Source: Trochalopteron elliotii
Taxonomy: Eukaryota > Chordata > Aves > Passeriformes > Leiothrichidae
Direction of reading: 5' to 3'
Assembly: GCA_024734555.1 (NCBI GenBank)
Contig: JANPWX010000619.1
Coordinates: 4,209,727-4,273,726, forward strand
DNA length: 64,000 nucleotides
Below the pieces are notes generated by a model that was not told where the DNA came from, made no database searches, and saw only the letters and a list, made by a program, of their open reading frames with translations. This document shows positions 29,118 to 40,966 of the stretch, in pieces. The translations under genes were made by a program, and so were the position numbers. The stretch's first letter is position 1; the number at the start of each line of letters is the position of its first letter.

Positions 29118-29782
29118 TGTGGGGTTGCAGGATTTTGTTTTAAAAGTTTCATTATAAGTTTAGTATAGTTTTAGTTACCCCATATGGGCCCCTTTGTCTT
29201 GGCATTTTCTCTTATCATGAGTTGATAAGGGTTGTTATGCCTCTCTGGTCTTTGCCCAGAGACTGTTTCCTATTGGTCCTTTCCCCATGATGATCCCTGC
29301 CCATCCTCTCCAATGTATCCTTCTTTCCTCTGTCCATCACTGAGTCCCTATCTCCAAGGTCCAGAACCTTCGAGGAGATTTGGCCAGCAGTTGGCAGATT
29401 CCCCCGAGACCCCTCCCCAAATTACCTTGATTTGTTAGTAGTTAGGTAATTCAGTTGGCATTTGTTGCTTTGCTTTGTTTTATTGGTTCATAGTTTGTAC
29501 CCACCCCTTGAACCTGTCCTGGACAAAACCCCCCTGCAGCCCAGGTCCGGGGTCTCTCCTGAGGCACCGGGCCTGAGGTGAGGGGTTCCCCTGTGACCCC
29601 GAATAAACCTCTGTTCCCCGAACCTCCGAGAGTCCCTTCTTTCATTTACACCATGGCCGTGACAGCGAGAGTCGGGGTGCTGCAGAGCCAAGGACTCACA
29701 AATCGGATCTGTTGTGGTGTGTCAGAGCTACCGGGTGGTCCAGCCGAGCAGCGGGCTGACCAAAGAGACACGCACCCCAACA
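29118..29782 (+). mobile_element. Solo LTR of an endogenous retrovirus (class II-like), perfect 6-base target duplication
   Basis: It starts TGTGGGG and ends CCCCAACA. It is flanked on both sides by AGAAGT (29112-29117 and 29783-29788). A 6-base duplication is typical of class II (beta/alpha-related) retroviruses. The 3' part is CpG-rich and holds AATAAA at 29602-29607, placing the R/U5 border after it in plus orientation. No gag, pol or env sequence is adjacent, so this is a solo LTR left by recombination. Confidence 0.85.
29602..29607 (+). terminator. LTR polyadenylation signal AATAAA
   Basis: Lies about 175 nt before the LTR 3' end, a normal position for a retroviral R region. Confidence 0.65.
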
Positions 29783-29788
29783 AGAAGT
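29783..29788 (+). repeat. Target-site duplication AGAAGT, right copy
   Basis: Matches 29112-29117 exactly. Confidence 0.85.
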
Positions 29789-30237
29789 TGCATAATACTG
29801 CGTTTACATGACAATTTTACGTAGTCGTTAATATTTCTTTGTTGCAGTTTATCGTAGGATTAACTAATAAACAGGTCTGCTTCACCCATTAAATCTTCAG
29901 ACTGAAAGTTCCACAGAACAGCTTAGATAGCAGAGATGAGGTCATGAAACAGTAACTGTTGCTATTATAAGAAGTTTCAGAACTTTAAATAGCAAATCAG
30001 ATAAGCCTGGGTAGGAAAAATAATTGAGTGTAGTGAGTATAAGAAAAGTGGGCTACGTTAGAACCCAGAACAGCTCTTCATTTTATCAGCATTAGTGAAA
30101 TTCTTGCATACTACACCAAGAAAAAGTCTTTGGGAACGTGACAGAAACAGAATGGTCCTGGAAGATTTGATGGTATGAATGATAACACACCTTACCTTAT
30201 CTTTCACAGCTAGTGAAAGAGAAAGCTCAGGCTGAAT
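29789..30237. other. Intergenic, nothing recognised
   Basis: AT-rich unique-looking DNA between the solo LTR and a CR1 fragment. Confidence 0.6.
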
Positions 30238-30302
30238 CACAGAATGGTCAGGTTGGAATGGATCAGAGTGGGTCACCTGGCCCAGCCTCCCTACTCAAGG
30301 AA
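30238..30302 (-). mobile_element. Short CR1 LINE 3' terminus
   Basis: The plus strand reads cacagaatggtcaggttgga and then gggtcacctggcccagcctc, the reversed end of a CR1 copy cut after about 65 nt. Confidence 0.75.
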
Positions 30303-33300
30303 TCCCCACACAAGTTAAATCTTAGCATTATTTGAGCTAGCACCAGTAAATGGCATTCCAACTCAGGAGCCTTGCCCATAGTGTACAGTAACAAACATGA
30401 ACCCTCACTCAGCAAAGGTCATCTGGAAAGCTGAAATTAGTGTGCTGAAGATGGAAAGATGCTTGGATAGAAAATCTGGTACTCTTAGAGGTAACTTAAA
30501 TCCCCATACATTTGAAAGACCATTTCACATCTGCTGTTGTATAGCTGTATTTGTAATTTGTTTTTAAAGAAACAATTTTGTTGGTGTGTTTCAAAAGCCA
30601 GCTTTTTCTATTTTATCTGTTTTCAAGGTTTTATGCCTCTCCAAGCATACAAAAAATCCCACAATAATGACTGAGTTGTTCAAAACTGTTGTTTTTTCCT
30701 TTAACGGGAATGCCTATACAGGTATGACAATATTTTCAAGCTCTAAGACGAGTATGAAGATTTCACATATGTCCAGTGTTATATATAGCTCATGTTCAGT
30801 GCTATGTAAGTTTATAAATGGATAAGAACCATTAAATCTAAACCATCATTGCAAAACTAAACTTGTGGACCAGTTCAGTGAAACAAGCCAGAAAACACTA
30901 GGTGGGCAACACAGCACACAGAGCGATTTTGCTACTGCAGTTGAGACAGTGGTCACCTCATCATAAACCAAATTGCAAGCAAACCAAAAATTTCTCAAAA
31001 CAATTTTAGCAATACTGATGAAAATTTAAAAAGAGAAAAGGAGCCTAAAATAAATTTAAATCTTGAGGCCTGATTTGACTAAATTGTTATCACAAAAACC
31101 ATTAGCACAACACTATTTATGGCCTAGGCAAGAGCTACAGATCCATTTTGAGAACAGACAAGTTAACTCTTTAAACCTTTACTCAGCTTTTAATCACTAC
31201 AGTGATATCATTTGAGGTAGATCCATAAATGTAGTGGACATACTCTAGATAACCATTTCAAGAAGAAGTGGAATTTAGTCCACTGTCCAAAAAACATCAG
31301 AAGGCAACACTAGTTACTGGGGTCTGAGAGGAGTTGTGTACTAATCTTAAGATAGCACTAGATTTAGATAGGAAGCTCTACAGAGAATAACAATTAATTT
31401 TGGGTTTGTGCATTTGAAGATCATTACTACATTGACATATGTTTCAGGCCAGAATACTGAGCTGTCACACTTTCCCCTTAAGAAGGTGGGGAGCACTCTC
31501 TTGGGATCAGATTATCTTCCTCTTGACATTAAAACTGTAGTGTTGTGGAAAATGGAGTTTACCAGTTCCATTTGGTTTTCCTTCTACAAGATACCCCATT
31601 AAGATATGCAAAGACTGATAAAGATTTCTTTCTTCTTGTCAAGTTAAGCATGAAGACCATGCAGTCACACCAGAAATTCCTCAAAGAAAATTATTTGCCA
31701 GCACTAAGTGGCAACTGCTCCAATTTTTTTCCTGGCCTGCATCCATACACCATCCTTCTGTTGAGTCAGGAAATATCTACAGTGGCACAGACAAAACTCT
31801 CCCTGCAGCCCAGCACATCATACTGTACTCAGAGGAATTTCTTAACAATTGGTCTGCACAACCAAGCTGGAGGCAACTTACACAGAACATATGTGGTGGA
31901 TTTCTAACCACAGCAGAGAGAGTGGACTCTTCATTTAGTATGAAGGATTATCAATGTGGTACATTTCCTAAATAAAAAAGTTACACTGTATCTCTGTTTC
32001 CACTGTCATCAGCAGCATCTACCACCTGCTATTCCACTTCTTTAGCTGATATGTAATATTGGTTCCCTTCCACACTACATGATTTTTTTTTTACTTGTAG
32101 ACTTTTCAAGATAGGAAAGGACTGTTTAAATCTTGCTTAAATCTTGCTTGTTGAGGATTTCAACTAGGATAAATCTCCCCAAAAACTTTGAAACAAAAAG
32201 GGGCTGGGGCAAAGAACAAATACAAATGGGAATTGTTCAGGAGAGCAAGTATTTCCCTAACCACCAAAGTTTGGATTTGCAGCTGGACCACCAGAGACTT
32301 ATCATGACATTTCAGTCTATTCTCTTGGAGGTTTGCTTGAAGTGCAACAAGGCTGAAAACATTCACCACCACCAACTGCAGGCTGTACACAGACATGAGC
32401 AAAGAAAATGTCTAAGGAATTTCATGTCCACAGGGTCTCCTGTGCCTCTTTCAGTGCCACAGTGGGGAAAATTATTCCATTCACCCCACACGGTCAGTTG
32501 AATTTGGGCTATTTCCTGGACTCACATGCATATCAGCAAACTCAAGGACTGAAGAGCAACTGTAATTCAGGGTACATAAAATATATTTAAACAATGTGGA
32601 TTTCGCCTTAGGGAGCCCTAGATTTCAGGGAGTAGCAATAGCTCAGATGTTTCAAAAAGTCAGAAAATTTCTAACATTCCAGAAATTGTAAGTCAGCCTC
32701 TGTTCTCTTACTCCATTTTCAAACTCTGTTGCTAATAAATCACCATCCATCTTCCATTCTACAAGCATAAAGTTATTCAACAAAAAGCATCTAAGACAAT
32801 TAATTGCTAATGTTAAAATAGTTTTCTGATTCTGAATACTGAGGCTGTTTAAACTAGCAAGCTTCCCAGCCTCACGGGGTAGATGAAATTATTTGATACA
32901 TATTTCCCATATATTCTTGCATATTTCATGAGATCCACAGACAATTTTTTTCTCTAGCTACCTCAGTCTCATTCCTTGTTCTTCCAGTACTGCAACTGTG
33001 AACCTGTAGCTTCTGTTTTACTCGTTGATGGTAGAGGTGAAAATCCACTGTATTCAAATTCTGCAGAGCCTTGTGATTTTTTTTTCACCTCCCTCCATGT
33101 CTACAATATATATTAGATTAATAGTCACAGGATTTCTGTAACATTCAGGTATCATTAAAGTAGATAGTGAGAAAACAGATTTGTTTTCCAACACTGATGG
33201 TAAAAGTTAGCATTGGTTTATCTTGCAACTCAAGGAAAGGTAATCAAAAGGTTAGGACTCCTGTCTCTACACCTGCTGCAAAAAAGTATGAAAAACCAAT

Positions 33301-33897
33301 CACTACACAGAGGATAAAAGGAATTCCAAGTGTTATGGCCTACATAGTAGGAACTCCCAGGATGTGACTTACCACTCAAAACTCAGACATACCTGTGTCT
33401 TCAGCTATGCATGTGTCCTGACAGTCTAAAGTAGAAAACCAATCCTTTTCCACATTGAAGTATACATAGTCTTCAACCAGAGATACATGCACAGCTGGAG
33501 CACCCAGGACTTTGCCACATCAGTCTCAGACCTTAAACTCATTCTGAGACATTCTTAATACTCATCAGGATCAAGAGTGGCAGATCTTACAGGACTGGGT
33601 GAATTCCAAAAAACTTCTGTTCACAGTCTTTAATCCTGCAGGAACTTTATTAGTCTCCCATGGAACCCAGCAGAAAGCAACAGCATGGATTTAGGGAAAA
33701 ATTTCCAGGTCATACTGTATTCTAAAAGCCATGTACTGAATACACAAGGAAGTACATGAGTTTGATTTTAATCAGCACTGCACTTCAAGCAGGCTCTCAT
33801 CTAATTGCATCTGAGAATGCAGTCACACTGAATAAGGGAGCTGCACTGAAGGAAGAACAATACTGCACAAAAATCTGCTGTACTGCTTTAGGCCATG

Positions 33898-33939
33898 GTT
33901 GTGAGGTATTTTTTCACAGTTGTGAGGTATTTGTGAACA
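33898..33939 (+). repeat. Two-copy direct repeat, period 21
   Basis: gttgtgaggtattt occurs at 33898 and again at 33919. Confidence 0.8.
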
Positions 33940-35131
33940 GTACAAAAACTATAAAGAAGTTAAGCCACTGGTACTACTGAAAGCAAGAAATTCTCTCCAA
34001 ATTATTTCTTTTCTTCCTTCTCAGGTTGCAGGATAATGTTGGAAACTGCCCTTATTTCCAGAAAATAGCAAAATGAGCACTCTTTTCTGTAATGAGAAAG
34101 TCACTGTAAAGAGCAGAGTTGAGTTCTCTCGGGTGCTTGGGTGAATAATGGTCACATCTTGCAGACATGCTGTCTGACCTACCCCCCACTACAACATCAT
34201 GGAGCAGCTTTAAATAAATCCTTCTCTCAGGTCCTGCTGGCACTTTTAAGGGAGTCACCAGGAATGTACAGCCACCCAGTATTTCCTCACACAGTTGACA
34301 TTCACCATGTCACTATGCACGCAGCACCTGAGGCCCGGCCAGGCTGTCTGGTGACAGCACTCCTGGGAGAAAACAGCTGTGCCAGCCCCTTCCCAGCAAG
34401 GAACCCTGTGCCTGGAGATGTGCTCCTAGAGTGCACAGGGGAACATCTTTGGCCCCTGTCATGGCACCCCAATAGCTTTCCAGCAAGAAGGCTGTTTTTG
34501 TGCTTGAGGTGTCCACAGTGGTGCCCAGGACTCACCTCACAACTGCAGTGAACCCACCACAGGGGGAGCTGCAGAAATGGGATTTCCTGCACTTCCTTGG
34601 AGACTGAAGAAGCCAAATATCTCAGTTTCTGACAGGATGCCCTGACAAACGCTCCTTCCACCTGGAACTGAAGCTAGAGCAGCCAGGCTGTGCTGCCCTC
34701 ACAGGAGGGAGGAGAGCAAGCAGCAAGGACACGGCCAGGCTGGGTGCAGGGCAGGCTCTTTATCCAACACAATAAGCAGAGATGAGGTGTTACACAAATC
34801 AAGTGTTCTGGTGCCCTTTCCCAGAGTTCTGTGGGTTCACAGCTCACTCCCTCCAACAGGTATTTCACGCTGTAAGTCAAGCCTGAGCCTCTATATCTGT
34901 AGCTACAGTTCAGGAAATCAGCTAAATCAATCACACGGTGAGAACTGCTGCTTCATGGTGCAGCAGCTCTTGTCTGCAGCCTAACCTTTACATGCTTGGA
35001 AAGTGAAATCAAATCCTGCCCTTACCAAAGTCATCATCGTTGGATGATCCTGTAGTAGAAGGTAATTTTACATTGTCTGGTTCTGGGTAGGTTTTTTTAT
35101 ATCATTTTCTCTGTTTTGAAGGAAAAGAATT

Positions 35132-35163
35132 AAAAAAAAAAAAAAGAGAGAAGAAAAAAGAAG
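35132..35163 (+). repeat. A/G-rich low-complexity tract
   Basis: A run of 13-14 A followed by gagagaagaaaaaagaag. Confidence 0.85.
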
Positions 35164-36084
35164 CAAGTAACTTTTCAAGTTCTTTCCCAAAACACAGGGT
35201 CAATATATTCTTACTACTAGTAATGAATCTGACAATTCATTCAGTGATCACAAGTTACCACTATCACCTTGTTCCTATAGATTTTTCCTACAGTCAAAAT
35301 CACCTTTTTTCATTGCTGGGCCCACTCTCCCTATTACTTATGGTATGGAACATGTCTTGACTTCACACTACTGGATATGCTGACCTTCAATGCCTCTTTT
35401 TCCCCACAGAAAAATTTTCAATTCTGTTTGACATGGAGAAAACTTAACAAGGTCTCTATAGTCCTTGCATACATAAAAACCCTCTATCAAAATTGAGTTC
35501 TTGTGACCTGAGCCTTCCAAGCTAACAATAGAGACTCTGATATTTGTGGAACAAAGCTTCTCTTTTCCCGATTTGTGTACCTTGAGTGTTGCGTTCAAAG
35601 ATAAAAGCATTGTTTTATCAAAACCTGAGTCCACCAAAAGCCATGGCCTTATGCAATATGCATGTACAATAAACACATTCCATGGTGTATGACATTAAAG
35701 ACTTAGAAATATTGAAGTACGCATTAGCAATCTGAATAAAGATAGGTCAGCTGGATCTGAGCTACATCTGCCTCATGCAAAGGTTACAAGTGAATGTCAC
35801 CTTAACTATATCTGCATTGCATTAAAGTAAAATCTCCCAATTACTGAATGAAGAAACAGAGGGGAATCATTCAGATTTAAAGTAGCTCCTGCAGGGCAAA
35901 ATTGTCATAAAAACTAGTTCACAAGATCTGTGAGTCGGCCAATGGCAGAATTTAGTCTAAAAATAATAAATGGATTGATGTACCAAAAAAACACTCTTGA
36001 ATTCTAATTAAAGGCTAATTTTGTATACTACCAAAAACTTTGGCAGAAGGCCCAACTGACAAAGCGAGGAGTAGCTAATGAATT

Positions 36085-36788
36085 AGAATGAAAAAAAAAT
36101 CCAAAAAGCAGAAAAAAGGACAGACAGCAAAGGAGGACTATAAAGAATTGGTTAGGCAGCCAGGGATGGTGTCAGAAAAGACAGAGACCAGTTAAAGCTC
36201 AAGCTGCCCAAGGGCATAAAAGGTAAAAGGAAAAGAATCCTGTAAGCAGCCTAGTAGCAAACTGAGGATCAAAGAAAATGTGAAACTGGTGTTTAGCAGG
36301 GAAATAGTGAAAGACATTTTGCCTCAGTCTTCAAAACATTTCCATACCTTCATACACACCTGCAGATGGAGGAATGAGGAAACACAAAAGTAAGAGAGTT
36401 AAGGATTATTTAGAGACATTGGGTATATTCATGGCTACAGAAATGGATGGGACACATGGAAGAATGATTAAAACCTGGGTGATATAATTGTGAAACCACA
36501 TCATCATAAGCACATGTGATGATCCAGAGAGGTTCATGGAAAGGGGCTAAATATTGCAGTCATCTTTAACAGGCTGCAGAGGATCTGAGGAACTAAATGC
36601 TGGCCAGCTTCAACTCAGTCCCAAGAAAGACCATGCAGCACAACTCTTGAGGATCCATTTCCAAACAACTGAAGGACAAGAAGGCAGTGAGGAAAAATGT
36701 GGATTTACGAAGGGCAGATCAGCACTGAAAATCTGCTTTCTCTAATGAAATTACTTGCTACGTGGACAAGGTGGGAGTAGTGAATAGG
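36085..36788 (+). mobile_element. CR1 LINE fragment, ORF2 up to mid reverse transcriptase
   Basis: The sequence follows CR1 ORF2: ggactataaagaattggtta, gggcataaaaggtaaaa, gcctcagtcttcaaaac, gagttaaggattatttagag, then ccaaacaactgaaggacaag and tggatttacgaagggcagat, ending gctacgtggacaagg (HGFTKGK ... VDKG region). It stops abruptly where the next reverse transcriptase motifs should follow. Frameshifts are frequent. Confidence 0.82.
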
Positions 36789-36983
36789 ACATGCACCCCA
36801 CAGTGACTCCATGCATCAAAGCCACCAGTTTTATCATTGTAAGAACTTCTCTCATTATTTCTACAAGTCACAAGTACCATGCCTCAGCTGCGAAAACACC
36901 TGTGGCTGCTCCAACCTTCCACAATCATTTGCTTCTCTTTCCTGACACTTTGAACCTCCTGCCTCAGGTTTGCTTGTTTTCAC

Positions 36984-37505
36984 AGAACCATAAAATGGGT
37001 AAAACTGGAAGGTAACACAGTGAGTCATCTGGTCCAATCTCCCTGGTCAAGCAGGGTCATCCTAGAGCACATGGCACAGGATTTGTGTCCACAGAGTTCT
37101 TGAATATCTCCAGTGAGGGAGACTCCACATCGTCTCTGGGCAATCTGTTACAGTGCTCAGCCACCTACACAGTAAAGAAGTTTTTCCTCATGTCCAGGTG
37201 GAACTTCCTGTGCATCACTTTCTGCCCGTTGCCTCCTGTCCTATTGCTCATCACCACAAAGAGCCCAGATCCATTGCCTTGTCACCCTCCCAGGGGTATC
37301 AGCCGCTCCTCCCAACTTCATGTCCTCGGTGATCTTGGTGAGAAGGCATCTGCCCCTTCATCCAAGTCATGCATTAACGAGTTAAACAGTACAGGGCCCA
37401 GTATTGAACCTTGGGGGACACCACAGTTAATGACAGGTCTCCAACTAGACTTTAGTTTTGCCTGTTTTGTGCCATAAGACAGCCCCCAGATGAATATTCT
37501 GTAGA
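36984..37505 (-). mobile_element. CR1 LINE fragment: reverse transcriptase motif joined to 3' end, reverse orientation
   Basis: From 36984 the plus strand is a reversed CR1 3' end (cagaaccataaaatgggtaa, tcatctggtccaatctccct, agtaaagaagtttttcctca). From about 37350 it becomes the reversed reverse transcriptase region. The minus-strand translation contains [14 protein letters not shown] and HDLDEG, the CR1 domain-4 motif. A deletion joins the two parts near 37300. Confidence 0.85.
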
Positions 37506-38211
37506 GCTGCTGAACTGTATGAGACACAGGACAGTGAATAGGTGTAACAGGCCTCTTGTTCTATGAACTAATAATTCTTTATGTATTCCACAGGGTTTTG
37601 TTCCCAAAAATGAACCTGGAGTTATCAGAAGCATTCAATCAATCCTAAAAATCCTAACTTAAGAAGTTTTCTTCTGGTCATTTTACACCTTCTAGATAAT
37701 TGTCTTCTTATATTAGTTCCAGTTGAGTAAACATTTTAGGCAAGACTGTGACCAGGTCCTAGACACAACACATCTCATTTCCTTTAGTCAATCACACCCT
37801 ATTTTCCTCTTTTCACAGATATAAAAAAGAAAAACATGCATGTAAATCAGTGTCTGTGTATTCCATTTCTTCTTGTTTTGTATACATGTAAGAAGATGAG
37901 GATGAAAGCAGGATCACTGTGCTGAACTCCCTCTCATGTTTATTTGTGTACATCTTAAAAGTTCACCTTTTTAAAAGAACATGCTATTTCACACCGGGGG
38001 GAGTTTCAGTTTTACATCAGTTTTTTGTAACTCTTTTTATATTCTTTCTTAATATAACATCAAAAAAGTTTATGACAGGTTGTTTACTTCAGAGTGTTGT
38101 CATTTTCATCATAAAAGTTCAAATTGAAAAAATAAATAAAGAAAATATTGCTGTGTTTTTCTAAGTGAAGGTGAATTTAACTGATATTCTACACTGGACC
38201 CACATTTTTAT
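37506..38211. other. Intergenic, nothing recognised
   Basis: AT-rich DNA between a CR1 fragment and an LTR. Confidence 0.55.
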
Positions 38212-38216
38212 GGATC

Positions 38217-38895
38217 AGTCCTGGTTTCAGCTGGGATAAAGTTATATTTCTTCTTAGCTGCTGGTACAGTGTTGTGTTTTGCATTCAGTATGAGAATAAT
38301 GTTTGATAGCACACTGATGTTTAGATGTTGATAAGTAGTGCTTAGCCAAAGTCATGGACATTTCCTAGTGCACAACAAGCCAGGAGGGAGCACAGCCAAG
38401 ACAGCTGACTGAACTGGCCAAAGTGATATCCCATACCATGGAATGCCAGGCCCAGTATATAAACTGGGGGAGGCTGGCCAGCAGCTGCCAATTGGTGCTC
38501 AGGGGTGTACTGGACATCAGTCAGCAGAATGTGAGCAACTGCATTGTGCATCACTTGTTACTCTTGGGTTTTATTCCTTTCTCTCCTTCTCCTTTTCAAG
38601 ACTATTATTATTGTTACTGGTTAAAGGAAGATGTTGTCTTGTGAGGCAAATACCAGTACTTAACGCTAAATAAAGAAAGATAAGCCCTGACATTTGCATT
38701 CCGTGTTTTTGTAGGACTGCAGGAGCAGGGCAACTTTCATTTAATTATTTTTTTTTTTAATTACTAAACCGTTCTTATCTCAAACCATGGGTTCTACCTT
38801 TTACCGATTCTCCTCCCTATCCCACCAGAGCCAGGGTGGGCAGTGAGCAAGCTGCTGAGTGGCACTTAGCTGCTGACTGAAGTTAAACCTCAACA
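38217..38895 (+). mobile_element. Solo LTR, ERVL-like family common in birds
   Basis: It starts gtcctggtttcagctgggat and carries pieces typical of an abundant avian LTR: gtatgagaataatgtttgat, gggagcacagccaagacagc, ccataccatggaatgccagg, cagtatataaactgggg (TATA-like), gcattgtgcatcacttgtta and accgttcttatctcaaacca. It ends gttaaacctcaaca. Flanks are ggatc (38212-38216) and ggatg (38896-38900), a 4/5 match to a 5-base target site. Mutations relative to the usual family suggest moderate age. Confidence 0.8.
38452..38468 (+). promoter_or_regulatory. TATA-like motif of the LTR promoter
   Basis: cccagtatataaactgg lies mid-LTR, where U3 promoters sit in this family. Activity in the present copy is unknown. 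Confidence 0.45.
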
Positions 38896-38900
38896 GGATG

Positions 38901-39998
38901 TAAAAGAGGAACAATCAAAGACACTTAATTACACGAGTAATTAACTGGAAGCAGAATCAGAGCAGAAGCTTCATGTATGTACTGCCATCTGGAGGTTTGC
39001 TCCAGGTAATGCAGTGATGGACATACTCCCACTCACTGGGAAACTGCAAATCCTTACTACTATTTTCTCTGCAGTTGGCCTGCTACTGCAATCCTACAAA
39101 AACGTGGAATAGCAGCCAGAGTGTGGTGAAAAGGGCTTATCTGTTAGCATAAAGTACTGACACTAATCTCAGAAGAGAACATTTTTTTTAACCAAAGCTC
39201 TGATCCTGCAGGAGATTAGCACATGCATTTGATTCGCACACAGAGCAAATTATTCCATTGGGATCAAAGCTGCAAAATCAAATTATTCCATTCCTTTGTG
39301 AGACTGGAGATGGAAGCTGTAAAAGTATTCTTTGCTTCTTGCAAGAACATGGGAACTGCCAATTGCAGTGGACAGCACAGTGTTTCAAATATTACATCTT
39401 TTGGAGATATACAGTTCTATCAGCAAATGAAATGGTTGCATCTAAGATTAAGAAGTTGCAGAAATCTGACTAAAACGGATGTCCTATTTATTCTGTTCAA
39501 CTTAATTCCAAGTTATTTCAAGCTCTGCTTTGAATGGCATTATATCATACATTACCAAATATAGCAACTCAAAAAATAAATCCAGACTTATTTATATACA
39601 TTACTTAACTAGGACAAAGTATAATTTTTCATACAGATGCAAGTGGCCTACTCTGAGGACCTGTCACTTCATGTATTTCAGATACTCACACACAGGGAAC
39701 AATTCAATTTTTTCCTTAATCTGCTTTCAGTCTACTTACTAAGATGGATTAAGCCTTTGAAAGTGTCCTGTCCAGGTGTGATCTTTTCAGTTAAAATCAT
39801 CTCTCAAAAAATGCTCCCTGTGTATTTACACAAGTAGATTTACCCCACACCAAAAAGAGCATAGGAAGCAGAGAGCTTTTGGTCCACCTCCTGTGGTTTA
39901 TGGGACTATTTCCATTTGGGCTACAATTATGCGGGATAACAGGAGCCTGTGCAAGGACTTCTATATAAATTTTCAACTCATTTTCAAGTTGAAAAAAG
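38901..39998. other. Intergenic, nothing recognised
   Basis: AT-rich. An open frame of 113 codons at 39223-39564 has no recognisable family. Confidence 0.55.
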
Positions 39999-40112
39999 CC
40001 ATCTGGACAAGATCCTGGGTAACTAGCTGCACGTGGGCCTGCTTGAACATGCTGGACAAGAAGGTCCTTTCCAGAGGTTCTTTCCAATCTTCACCTTCCT
40101 GTGATTCTGTGA
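39999..40112 (+). mobile_element. CR1 LINE 3' end fragment, strongly diverged
   Basis: agatcctgggtaactagctg, cctgcttgaacatgctggac, ccagaggttctttccaatct and the terminal ctgtgattctgtga match the CR1 3' end in order. Confidence 0.75.
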
Positions 40113-40966
40113 AAAGTAGCACGTACAGTAAAAGAACACTGTATCCTGCAGCAGTTCACATGTAATTACCAAATCGATCCATTTTCTCTACAGTTATCTA
40201 TCAGGGTTGTATTCTCCCTTTCTCAAGGAAAACTCTTTCATATCCCTTAGCCAGAAAGAGGATATGAGGTTAGTAAGTCACTTAATCACTTTGATCTGGA
40301 AGCTGCAGCCACCAGTTTGTGCTGTGATTACCTGTGATCAAAAGTATCCTGTCAACATGTGACTCACATCTCGTAAGTATAAAGTTAATCAATTTCAGGT
40401 ATTCACAAAGGAAAAGAACATTTATGCACTAAAATTTCAGCATAACCATCTATTTTATTGTAGTCAGCCAAATTATAAAAATAGCAATCACAATGTACTT
40501 GGCTCGATTTGCTTTTGATGGGGCAAAAATCAGAAAACAGAATTAAGTAAAGATCTTTTTTTCATGACCATACTGTATACCGAACATAACCTACTCTGCA
40601 AGGGCTGCAGTAGTCTGCTCCACCACCCATTCAAGGCACAGCTGTGCTTCTGGGGCCTTTTTGCCTTCCTTGGAAACAACCACTAACAACTGCTTGCTCT
40701 AGGATGCCAAACTGGTGCTCGTAATCAAATGAAAGCTCCAGGGTGTCTTGCTAGCATTTCACATTAAATTAGCTTCCTGATTGGAACATAGCAAGGATTT
40801 TTCTGCTCTGGTTAGATTGGCAGGGAACTCCAACGTATTTCACATAGCTAACTTGTTCCATTACCTGGGCACTTCACTTAAAACTCTTTGCTATTCCAGA
40901 GAATCCCAGACACTGCCACATGCTTTCAATCTCAGCTGCTTTTTTTATCACAGAGCAAATTCTATC

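Larger units (their letters stand above)
30303..36084. other. Intergenic, nothing recognised
   Basis: Open frames of 120-136 codons occur near 31.5, 32.1 and 34.1-34.6 kb, the last pair overlapping on opposite strands in a GC-rich patch. None shows a known domain. A 21-base direct repeat lies at 33898-33939 and an A-rich tract at 35132-35163. Confidence 0.55.

Noticed and set aside
29232..29811. Frames of 64-77 codons on both strands around 29.2-29.8 kb
   Set aside because: They fall inside the GC-rich solo LTR, which does not encode protein.
31408..32590. Cluster of plus-strand frames of 120 and 122 codons, considered as a multi-exon or broken gene
   Set aside because: The frames share no recognisable family, have no convincing splice signals between them, and one overlaps an antisense frame.
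37085..37477. Plus-strand frame of 130 codons
   Set aside because: It is the reverse strand of a CR1 3' end and reverse transcriptase segment.
36085..37505. Twin-priming (5' inversion) as the origin of the opposed CR1 pieces
   Set aside because: In a twin-primed copy the inverted part lies on the 5' side of the 3' segment; here the 3' terminus faces the 5' piece.
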